From assembly GCA_020025915.1 (NCBI GenBank), contig JAHHRH010000010.1, positions 1-41,801 on the forward strand: a stretch of 41,801 nucleotides of DNA, given 5' to 3'. This document shows, piece after piece, positions 16,523 to 23,687 of this stretch. The stretch is from Sutterella sp. (lineage in GTDB: Bacteria > Pseudomonadota > Gammaproteobacteria > Burkholderiales > Burkholderiaceae_F). The position numbers and the translations under genes are program-made. Under the pieces are notes generated by a model, which did no database searches, was not told the DNA's origin, and was given only the letters and a program-made list of their open reading frames with translations. Position 1 is the stretch's first letter. Every line of letters begins with the position of its first letter.

Positions 16523-17589
16523 CAAAGCACTCCTTTGGAGGATGGTAGTTCGACACCTTCTACACGGACAGCCTCACGTAACGTGCGACCAAATGATTTA
16601 AATAACCCTTCAGCGATGTGGTGATCATTTTGACCTTTGGCTTTGAGGTTGAGTGTCATGCCCATGGTTTGAGAAAGAGAACGGAAAAAGTGTTCGATCA
16701 TTTCGGTCGAAAGATCGCCCACTTTTCGGTACTTAAATTTGGCGCGATAGATGAGATAAGGACGACCAGAAATGTCTAGCGCACAACGAGCCAGTGTTTC
16801 GTCCATGGGCAGTAAGAAACCAAAACGACGTATGCCGCGTTTGTCACCTAGTGCCTTGCGAAGCGCTTCGCCTAAAGTTAAGCCAACGTCTTCTACTGTG
16901 TGATGGTCATCGATATGTAGGTCGCCCTTCGCCTTAATGCTCAAACGAATGCCACCGTGCACAGCAATTTGTTCCAACATGTGGTCAAAAAAGCCAATGC
17001 CCGTGTTGATCTTGTTGTTACCCGACTGGTCTAACCACACGGCTACTTTGATTTGAGTTTCTTTAGTGTTGCGTTCGACGATGGCGTAACGGTTCGAAGC
17101 TGCTTTCAAAATCTGTTGAGTAATGAAGTCCCAAGATTCGCCATCGGCTCCCACGCGAAGCCCTTGAAGCCCCATATTGTGAGCGAGCGTCAGATCGGTT
17201 TCACGGTCACCGATGACGTAACAGTGATCCGTGTCGAGCTTACCTGGTACAAGATACTTTTCAACGAGTCCCGTTTTGGGTTTCCGACAGTCACAGTTGT
17301 CGCTTGGCATATGCGGACAGATCAGGACTTCATCAAAGGGCGCCCCTTGGCTTTCTAGGATCTGCAGCATGAGTTGATGGGGTCCCGTGAAAGTCTCCGT
17401 GAGAAAGGAAGCTGTACCGAGTCCATCTTGATTGGAGACCATGACAAGTTTCCAACCGGCTTCACGAAGACGTTTGAGCGCAGGAAGTACGCCTTTAACG
17501 AAGCGCATCTTTGTGAACTGATCGACTTGATAGTCATCAGGTTCTTCAAGAATCGTGCCATCTCGATCGACGAAAAGAATGCGTTCCAT
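16522..17589 (-). CDS. hisB: Bifunctional HisB: histidinol-phosphatase and IGP dehydratase
   Basis: A 355-residue fusion, exactly the length of E. coli HisB. Residues 1 to about 165 form a DDDD/HAD phosphatase (FVDRDGTILEEPDDYQVD, SNQDGLG, Cys-rich zinc loop CPHMPSDNCDCRKPK, YVIGDRETDLTLA) that dephosphorylates histidinol phosphate. The rest is imidazole glycerol phosphate dehydratase (GIGFFDHMLEQIAVHGG, DLHIDDHHTVEDVGLTLG, STEMIEHFFRSL, NDHHIAEGLFKSFGR). Most betaproteobacteria have a single-domain HisB dehydratase of about 195 residues. Sequence agreement with the enterobacterial fusion is high along its whole length. ATG 17589 overlaps the hisC stop (TAATG). Confidence 0.98.
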   Translation of the reverse strand: MERILFVDRDGTILEEPDDYQVDQFTKMRFVKGVLPALKRLREAGWKLVMVSNQDGLGTASFLTETFTGPHQLMLQILESQGAPFDEVLICPHMPSDNCDCRKPKTGLVEKYLVPGKLDTDHCYVIGDRETDLTLAHNMGLQGLRVGADGESWDFITQQILKAASNRYAIVERNTKETQIKVAVWLDQSGNNKINTGIGFFDHMLEQIAVHGGIRLSIKAKGDLHIDDHHTVEDVGLTLGEALRKALGDKRGIRRFGFLLPMDETLARCALDISGRPYLIYRAKFKYRKVGDLSTEMIEHFFRSLSQTMGMTLNLKAKGQNDHHIAEGLFKSFGRTLREAVRVEGVELPSSKGVL

Positions 17590-18713
17590 TAGCAAGTCTC
17601 CGTTAATAGGGTAAGCAAGGCATCTAGAAGACGACGATTTTCTGCTTCTGTGCCGACCGTGATACGAATGCAGTTGTCTAAAGTCGGTTGACGGCTTTGG
17701 TCACGAAGAACAATGCCCTGATTGCGAAGTTCATTAAAAATTAGATTGGCATCGTTAAGTTTGACGAGCAAGAAGTTCGATTGACTTTCAACAACAGCCA
17801 GAATGCCAGGTAAGGCTGATAGAGCGGTACGTAAGGCTTCACGACGAGCAACACAAGCCTTGGCGCGTTGACGCATGACTTCAATGCCTACTGGTGATAA
17901 AGCTTGCTGAGCGATATCAGCCGTTGGCGTCGGAATGGGATAGGGGGCGATCACCTTTTTGAGGGCATTGATCATGCTCGGAGAAGACAACACGAAACCG
18001 CACCGTAAGCCCGCTAAAGCGAAAGCCTTGGAGAGCGTGCGAATGAGGGCTACGTGTGGGTATTGAGCCAAAAGATTGACGGCTGTCGTCTCAGGCGCAA
18101 ATTCAATATAGGCCTCGTCAATCACAAGAATGGCGCGGCCTTGTGTAGCTTTGGCAAGGGTTTCAAGCACGTCACTAGGCACGAGGTTACCCGTTGGGTT
18201 GCCTGGTGAACACACGAAGACGACCTTAATTTCAGGACGCTGAGTGAGCAACTCAACGGCGACATCAACATTGGGTACCCAGTTATTTTCTGGCGACGTG
18301 ACTAAATTGATGACTTCAGCCCCATTGGTTTGTGCAGAGACGCTATACATGCCGTACGTGGGTGGAAACTGTAAAATAGCTTCCTTTTCGGGTCGACAAA
18401 ATGTACGTACAAAGAGTTCAATGCCTTCGTCACCGCCTCGGGTCACCAAAACTTGATTTTCATTTAGACCAGCGTAGGTTGCATAGGCCTTCACGACCGC
18501 TTCGGGTTGAGGTTCAGGGTAACGGTTAAAAAAACGTTCAAGAGGTGCCATAGGATCAGCGTCAGACGATTCATTGGCATTGAGCCAAATCTCGCCTTGA
18601 ATGCCAGCGGCCGCTGCAATGCGACGGGCACTCTGGTAGGGGGTGAGTGCCTGCACATCAGGGCGAGCGAGCTGAGCGGGATCCCTTTTAGTAAGCGCTT
18701 TAAGATCGGTCAT
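17589..18713 (-). CDS. hisC: Histidinol-phosphate aminotransferase
   Basis: A 374-residue PLP enzyme of fold type I that converts imidazole acetol phosphate to histidinol phosphate. Seen: LTPYQSARRIA and WLNANESS near the N-terminus, SPGNPTGN, the DEAYIEF region, and the PLP-Lys in TLSKAFALAGLRCGF. The LTPYQSARR start is the E. coli form; the common betaproteobacterial HisC differs here. It lies 13 nt after hisD. Confidence 0.97.
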   Translation of the reverse strand: MTDLKALTKRDPAQLARPDVQALTPYQSARRIAAAAGIQGEIWLNANESSDADPMAPLERFFNRYPEPQPEAVVKAYATYAGLNENQVLVTRGGDEGIELFVRTFCRPEKEAILQFPPTYGMYSVSAQTNGAEVINLVTSPENNWVPNVDVAVELLTQRPEIKVVFVCSPGNPTGNLVPSDVLETLAKATQGRAILVIDEAYIEFAPETTAVNLLAQYPHVALIRTLSKAFALAGLRCGFVLSSPSMINALKKVIAPYPIPTPTADIAQQALSPVGIEVMRQRAKACVARREALRTALSALPGILAVVESQSNFLLVKLNDANLIFNELRNQGIVLRDQSRQPTLDNCIRITVGTEAENRRLLDALLTLLTETC

Positions 18714-18726
18714 GAGTACACTTCGC

Positions 18727-20034
18727 TTATTGCTTCAATTGGGCAAGACGAATCAGAACTGCACGTTGGTGTGCATCAAGTTTTTCAGTGTTTGCGAGGA
18801 GTGCAATGGCGGGACCTAAAGCCGCAAAGCCTTGAGGTGTCATTTCTTGTACCGTCATGCGCTTTGTAAAGTCAGCTAAGCCTAAGCTTGAGTAAGTCGC
18901 AGCGTAGCCATAGGTCGGAAGCACGTGGTTCGTGCCCGTGGCATAGTCGCCGCCCGATTCTGGTGACCAATCACCCACAAAGACAGAACCTGCGTTCTGG
19001 ACTTTGTCGACTAATTCGCGTGCGTTTCTCGTTTGAATAATCAAGTGTTCGGGCGCATATCGGTTCGAAACAGCAACACATTCGTCGAGATCCTTGACCA
19101 CGATGAGTCGACTAGCTGATAGTGCTTTGACAGCAATGTCTTTGCGTGGTAAGTCAGCGAGTTGGCGGGCTGCGGCTTGAGCGACTGCTTTAGCTAATGC
19201 TTTGGACGGGGTGACTAAGACGACTTGGCTATCAGGGCCGTGTTCAGCTTGCGATAGAAGGTCGGCAGCGACAAAGTCGGGGTTGGCTTTGGCATCCGCA
19301 ATCACAAGGACTTCGGATGGGCCGGCTGGCATGTCAATGGCGGCACCGTCAGGGCGACCGCTCACTTGACGCTTGGATTCCGTTACGTAGGCATTGCCTG
19401 GACCAAAGATTTTGGAAACTGACGGAATCGTTTCGGTGCCAAAGGCCATGGCCGCAATGGCTTGTGCGCCGCCGACCTGATAAATCTGATCAATACCACA
19501 GAGTTTAGCCGCTGCTAAGATCGGATCTGCGATCGGAGGTGGTGAGCATAGAATCACACGCTCGCAACCAGCAATCTTCGCAGGGATTCCCAACATTAAG
19601 ACAGTCGAAAAAAGAGGGGCGGTACCGCCAGGAATATAGAGCCCCACAGCGTCGATTGGGCGCGTGATCTGTTGACATAGAATGCCGGGCATGGTTTCAA
19701 CAGTGACCTGTTTAAGCACTTGAGCAGTGTGGAACTTCTTAATGTTGTCAGCAGCGGTACGCAATGCATTCATGAAGTCGTCAGGCAATCGAGCGATGGC
19801 GGCATCGGCTTCTTCAGGAGTGACACGGAAATTTTTGACTTCGGTTCGGTCAAAGCGAGCACTAAATTCACGCAAAGCGTCGTCGCCACGGGTTTCGACT
19901 TCTTGAATGATGCCTGAAACCACTGTTGTGATTTTGTCACCTGCTAAGACCGCAGGGCGACGAAGAATGTCAGTACGTTCCGTTTCGCTGAGGGTATTCC
20001 ATTCAATGATGTCGTTGAAATTGAGTTCCGTCAT
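18727..20034 (-). CDS. hisD: Histidinol dehydrogenase
   Basis: A 435-residue zinc and NAD enzyme that oxidises histidinol to histidine in two steps. Conserved blocks: PGGTAPLFSTVLMLGIPAKIAG, CSPPPIADPILAAAKLCG, GGAQAIAAMAFGTE, FGPGNAYVTESKRQVSG, DMPAGPSEVLVIAD, LLSQAEHGPDSQVVLVTP (zinc-site Gln/His), PEHLII and GTNHVLPTYG. Length is one residue more than E. coli. It starts 6 nt after the hisG stop, with GGAG at the end of hisG as ribosome site. Confidence 0.98.
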   Translation of the reverse strand: MTELNFNDIIEWNTLSETERTDILRRPAVLAGDKITTVVSGIIQEVETRGDDALREFSARFDRTEVKNFRVTPEEADAAIARLPDDFMNALRTAADNIKKFHTAQVLKQVTVETMPGILCQQITRPIDAVGLYIPGGTAPLFSTVLMLGIPAKIAGCERVILCSPPPIADPILAAAKLCGIDQIYQVGGAQAIAAMAFGTETIPSVSKIFGPGNAYVTESKRQVSGRPDGAAIDMPAGPSEVLVIADAKANPDFVAADLLSQAEHGPDSQVVLVTPSKALAKAVAQAAARQLADLPRKDIAVKALSASRLIVVKDLDECVAVSNRYAPEHLIIQTRNARELVDKVQNAGSVFVGDWSPESGGDYATGTNHVLPTYGYAATYSSLGLADFTKRMTVQEMTPQGFAALGPAIALLANTEKLDAHQRAVLIRLAQLKQ

Positions 20035-20040
20035 GATTAA

Positions 20041-20940
20041 TTACTCCATCATTTTTTCAATCGGTAGGACCAGAATCGAGCTTGCGCCTAGTGCCTTAAG
20101 TTGTTCCATCGTTTCCCAAAAGAGACTTTCTCGGCTCACCATGTGTAGAGCGACATGGTCGCTAGAGCCAGCAAGCGGCAAAATTGTGGGATGTTCTGCA
20201 CCCGGTAATAGGGCAACCACTTGATCTAACTTATCTTTTGGGGCGTGCAGCATGATGTACTTGCATTCACGCGCACGAGAAACCCCTTGCATACGAACCA
20301 GTAACTTTTCAACCAACGCTTCTTTGCTTGCACTTAGTGGTTCTGGCTTTGCAATCAGACAGGCTTTAGAGCGGTAGACCACTTCGACCTCTTTGAGTCC
20401 ATTGGCTTCGAGTGTGGCGCCAGTACTCACAAGGTCACAGATGGCATCAGCTAAGCCTGCACGTGGCGCGACTTCGACTGAACCCGTTAATAAGCAGGGT
20501 AAAAATTGAAGCTGACGTTCGTCAAAGCAGCGCTTTAAAAGGTTGGGGTAGCTCGTTGCGATACGGCGACCATTGAGGCTTTCAAGGCCCTGCCAGGTTT
20601 CATCAGTTGGAATAGCAATGGAGAGTCTGCAGTCGCCAAAGTCAAAGCGACGCAAGAGACGAAATTGAGGCGTTTCACCTTGATTCTTGCGTGCAAGCAG
20701 AGTTTCTTCGAGGACGTTTTCGCCGATGATGCCGAGATCTACAACACTGTCCATGACAAGCCCAGGAATGTCGTCATCACGAACACGAAGAATTTCGACT
20801 GGCATGTTTTCAGCGACAGCCAAAAGGCGTTGCGAGTGAAAACGAACCTTGAGGCCACAACTTTCAAGAAGATCTTGTGAGTCGTCAGAGAGGCGGCCCG
20901 ACTTCTGCATGGCAATTCTCAGACGGTTGGTGTCAGTCAT
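20041..20940 (-). CDS. hisG: ATP phosphoribosyltransferase, long form
   Basis: A 299-residue protein, the same length as E. coli HisG, that catalyses the first committed step of histidine synthesis. It is the long, self-contained form: catalytic domains (MQKSGRLSDDS, RVRDDDIPGLVMD, DLGIIGENVLEE, NGSVEVAPRAGLADAICDLVSTGATL) plus a C-terminal ACT-like domain for histidine feedback (KYIMLHAPKDKLDQVVALLPGAE, ending SSILVLPIEKMME). Most betaproteobacteria use the short HisG of about 210-230 residues with HisZ as regulator. AGGA lies 8 nt before ATG 20940; ORF extension to 21102 runs through the attenuator and is not coding. Confidence 0.98.
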   Translation of the reverse strand: MTDTNRLRIAMQKSGRLSDDSQDLLESCGLKVRFHSQRLLAVAENMPVEILRVRDDDIPGLVMDSVVDLGIIGENVLEETLLARKNQGETPQFRLLRRFDFGDCRLSIAIPTDETWQGLESLNGRRIATSYPNLLKRCFDERQLQFLPCLLTGSVEVAPRAGLADAICDLVSTGATLEANGLKEVEVVYRSKACLIAKPEPLSASKEALVEKLLVRMQGVSRARECKYIMLHAPKDKLDQVVALLPGAEHPTILPLAGSSDHVALHMVSRESLFWETMEQLKALGASSILVLPIEKMME

Positions 20941-21019
20941 GTATCTTGTCCTACTAAAAGCTTTAGGATTGAGTTTGGCAAAAGAATGCTTTGCTACCAT
21001 GACGTCTTCCAAATGCAAC

Positions 21020-21133
21020 AAGCCCTCGGAAGACGACTTCCGAGGGCTTGCATGAATTTTCCTTTGGAGTAAATCTCCTCGCCATCGGAAGTATGCGTAC
21101 ATCCTCCCGAACAGCGTAAACGCCCGAGGGATG
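21020..21133 (-). promoter_or_regulatory. his operon attenuator
   Basis: After the leader peptide the minus strand holds a pause-type hairpin (21133-21126 with 21106-21100, one bulge), then a CTTCCGA segment (21091-21085), then a perfect 13-bp hairpin (21049-21037 with 21032-21020) resembling a terminator. The 5' arm of that terminator contains TCGGAAG (21043-21037), complementary to CTTCCGA, so an alternative antiterminator can form. This is the layout of enterobacterial his attenuation. The T tract after the hairpin is weak (GTTGCATTT). Confidence 0.8.
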
Positions 21134-21135
21134 AC

Positions 21136-21177
21136 CTAACGATGGTGATGATGATGGCGAAGGAAATTCATAAGCAT
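21136..21177 (-). CDS. hisL: his leader peptide
   Basis: A 13-residue ORF, MLMNFLRHHHHHR, with five consecutive His codons (CAT CAT CAT CAC CAT) and TAG stop at 21138-21136. GGAG lies seven nt before the ATG. It begins about 195 nt upstream of hisG and is followed by mutually exclusive hairpins. By the known mechanism, ribosomes stall at the His codons when charged tRNA-His is scarce, freeing the antiterminator. The peptide differs from that of E. coli (seven His) but serves the same role by position and content. Confidence 0.9.
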   Translation of the reverse strand: MLMNFLRHHHHHR

Positions 21178-21373
21178 GGGACTACTCCAAAAGGGAATTT
21201 GTGTCGTATTGCGACTAATCCGCGATTCTTTAAATACAGTATGGCATGCGTCGCGGACTTATGGAATCCTGAGTCGCGATTTCTTTAGAGAGAAGTGAGG
21301 AAGTCTGTTTTGATGCAAACCAAGATGGGTTTATTGCTTAGGAGCATCTATTTAAGCCGTGTCAGAAGGCTGG
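21178..21373. other. his operon upstream region with short repeats
   Basis: This 196-base gap must carry the his promoter on the minus strand. It holds an inverted repeat TCCGCGA/TCGCGGA (21219-21225 and 21251-21257) and a near-direct repeat (21221-21234 and 21275-21287, GCGATT(T)CTTTA). Clear -35/-10 boxes were not fixed. Confidence 0.4.
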
Positions 21374-22150
21374 TTAATAGCTGACGGTCGTGGGGATACC
21401 CGTCGCTTCAACGAGTTTGGCAATTTCATCAAGACGAGTTTTCGAGGCTTTTAATAGGCCTTTAGCGGGGGTTTCTCGATCAATGGTGTAAATCGTGACA
21501 AGTTTGGGTTGAATGGCTTTGACCGCTTCTAACCAAGGAAGCACGAAGTCATCAGATGTATTGTCGACGCTTTGGTTTTGCCAAGTGCCACCCATAAACA
21601 TTGTTTGAATAATGCAACGACCGTTGAAGGCTTTCATGCGTTCGATGAGTGTTGGTAGATCGTAATGGCTAGTTGGACGATCAACAAGGCGAATGTAGTC
21701 CATGTTCACGGTATCCAACTTCAGTAAAGGATTATCTACTCGCATCAAGGCATGAAATACGCCGTCTTTCAGAATATGGGTTGCATTGGTGAGCACGCTC
21801 ACCTGACTATTTGGGGCATAGCGATTACGTAGAGCCAGGGTATCGTCAATGATGCCTTCAAAGTCTGGGTGTGAAGTGGGTTCGCCGTTACCAGAAAATG
21901 TAATGGTGTCAGGAAGCCTACCTTCATCTTCCATCGCTTGTAGCTTTGCTTCAAGCGCATCTTTTACGACTTGACGGGTAGGCATCTTGGCTTCAGGTCG
22001 GTGCTTCCCATTGAGCCCACATTCACAGTAGATACAGTCAAAACTACATAATTTGCCGTCAGGCGGTAATAAGTTAACGCCTAAAGAGATGCCTAAACGG
22101 CGGCTATGAATGGGACCAAAAATCGGGCTAGGAAAGAGAATCGTCGACAT
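21374..22150 (-). CDS. Radical SAM protein, COG0731-like
   Basis: A 258-residue radical SAM enzyme. The iron-sulphur motif CxxxCxxC is at residues 35-42 (CSFDCIYC), preceded by SRRLGISLGVNLLPPDGK. The GNGEP motif for SAM binding is in TFSGNGEPTSHPDFE. The rest (LLKLDTVN, TYTIDRETPAKGL) resembles a family of small radical SAM proteins distantly related to the Fe-S oxidoreductases of tRNA wybutosine synthesis; substrate is unknown. ATG 22150 gives the family start; a TTG at 22186 is possible. It follows the MATE gene after about 125 bases with a hairpin between them. Confidence 0.8.
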   Translation of the reverse strand: MSTILFPSPIFGPIHSRRLGISLGVNLLPPDGKLCSFDCIYCECGLNGKHRPEAKMPTRQVVKDALEAKLQAMEDEGRLPDTITFSGNGEPTSHPDFEGIIDDTLALRNRYAPNSQVSVLTNATHILKDGVFHALMRVDNPLLKLDTVNMDYIRLVDRPTSHYDLPTLIERMKAFNGRCIIQTMFMGGTWQNQSVDNTSDDFVLPWLEAVKAIQPKLVTIYTIDRETPAKGLLKASKTRLDEIAKLVEATGIPTTVSY

Positions 22151-22238
22151 GAATATAAGCCATAAAAGGTCAATTGTATTGGACAATCATAACCCCGAAA
22201 TGGCTTTGCGCGTCGGATGAGTGAGTATTAAAACATAG

Positions 22239-22264
22239 TGCGTTGCCCCGCAGAGAGCAACGCA
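22239..22264 (-). terminator. Hairpin after the MATE gene
   Basis: An 8-bp perfect stem (22239-22246 with 22257-22264) lies 12 bases after the MATE stop; on the minus strand it is followed by a short T stretch (TATGTTTTAA). Confidence 0.5.
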
Positions 22265-22275
22265 TTGTCAAAAAA

Positions 22276-23685
22276 TTAACTTTGAGAAACTCGAATGGCC
22301 TCTTCGATTTCTGTTTTTGTATGACCGTCATCAGCGGCAAATTGCTTGGCAACCCAAACAGCCATCACGGCTAACGTGATCCCGGTAAGCGTTAAACCTG
22401 CAGCGGTTGCACCCCAGAAGCCGTACGCCTGATAGGGGCCACCTAACCATTCGCAACCAAAGGCAAGCAAATAGCCACCGCCCAAACCAACAGCCCAAAG
22501 CATGATGCCATAAATGATCATGGGTACACGGGTGACTCGATAGCTTCGCAAAGCAAAAGAACTCACACACTGCATCGCATCAAAGACGTGGTACATGCAA
22601 CCAAAGATGAGTAGCGAAGCTGCCATAGCAAGGACGCCTGGGTCATTGGTGTAGAGCGAGACGAAGAGGCCGCGGCCAAAAAAGAGCACCGTCACGATGA
22701 TGACCGCAAGGAGTGTAGAGAGCTTCAGTGTACGCACTAAGACTGTCAAGGCAACTGCTGGCCAACGTGCACCTAAGCACTGGGCAATCAACACCGATGA
22801 GGCAATGCCGATCGAGAGTGGAAGCATGTAACACATGGCTGTGATATTGGCCACAATTTGGTGGGCTGAGACAGCTTCAGCTCCGAATCGAGCCACGAAA
22901 ATGGCCATCAACGTAAAGCTTGAAACTTCGAAAAAGGTACTTAAGCCAATAGGGATGCCGACATGCAATTGTTCTTTCATGAGCGCCCAACGCGGACCGC
23001 AGATCGACTCGGCGTGCATTTGCTTATAAAAAGGATCCTTCAACCAAATAAGGAGGTAACAAGCAAACGCTAGAAAATTGAGGACGCAGTAGGATAACCC
23101 AGCTCCCGCGCCACCCATAGCAGGGAATCCAAGCCAACCGTACATGAAAATGCCGTTAAGGGGCACTTTGAGGATAAGCATGCTGACTGAGACCCACATC
23201 GTAATGCGTGGTCGAGAAAGTGCTGCGTTGACTGAGACAAACGTACGCGCAAAGAGGTTGGCTGGAAGGCTTAAGGCAGTGAAAAAGAGAAATAAGCCCG
23301 CCATGCGTGCGACCTCACCTGTGACCTGTCCCATGGAAATCCAAAGGTCAGAGTAAAGAAGGAGAGGTACGCCAATAAATGAGAGAAAAATGCCGAGCCA
23401 AATGTTTTGCTGAAGCTCTTCGCCAATGGCACGGTAGCGCCGAGCACCGTAATGATGTCCGGCAATCGGCGAGAGACTTTGCAAAATACCTACCAATCCC
23501 ATCACAACACTGACAGTGGCGGCAAGCCCTAAGGCGATCGCCGCTAAATGGTCTTTGCCTAATTGTCCTGCCATGATAGTGTCGATCGTGCCACTACCAA
23601 TGATGCTAACGTTGGCAACAAAGATGGGGCCAGCAAGACGAGCAAGGGCCTTAAAGGAAGTTTTTGGAGGCTGTAGGTGCGACAT
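22276..23685 (-). CDS. MATE-family multidrug exporter
   Basis: A 469-residue polytopic membrane protein with about 12 hydrophobic segments. It has the features of NorM-like MATE transporters: LARLAGPIFVANVS at the N-terminus, GTIDTIMAGQLGKDHLAAIALG in helix 1-2, SPIAGHHYGARRYRAIGEE, and the second-half repeat FGAEAVSAHQIVANITAMCYMLPLSIG with LIAQCLGARWPA. Such pumps extrude cationic drugs in exchange for Na+ or H+. The start lies two nt after the stop of the glycosyltransferase gene, so the two are cotranscribed and probably coupled. Substrate unknown. Confidence 0.88.
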   Translation of the reverse strand: MSHLQPPKTSFKALARLAGPIFVANVSIIGSGTIDTIMAGQLGKDHLAAIALGLAATVSVVMGLVGILQSLSPIAGHHYGARRYRAIGEELQQNIWLGIFLSFIGVPLLLYSDLWISMGQVTGEVARMAGLFLFFTALSLPANLFARTFVSVNAALSRPRITMWVSVSMLILKVPLNGIFMYGWLGFPAMGGAGAGLSYCVLNFLAFACYLLIWLKDPFYKQMHAESICGPRWALMKEQLHVGIPIGLSTFFEVSSFTLMAIFVARFGAEAVSAHQIVANITAMCYMLPLSIGIASSVLIAQCLGARWPAVALTVLVRTLKLSTLLAVIIVTVLFFGRGLFVSLYTNDPGVLAMAASLLIFGCMYHVFDAMQCVSSFALRSYRVTRVPMIIYGIMLWAVGLGGGYLLAFGCEWLGGPYQAYGFWGATAAGLTLTGITLAVMAVWVAKQFAADDGHTKTEIEEAIRVSQS

Positions 23686-23687
23686 GA

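Noticed and set aside
20941..21102. A 54-residue N-terminal extension of hisG
   Set aside because: It runs through the attenuator hairpins; the start at 20940 has a ribosome site and matches the usual HisG N-terminus.
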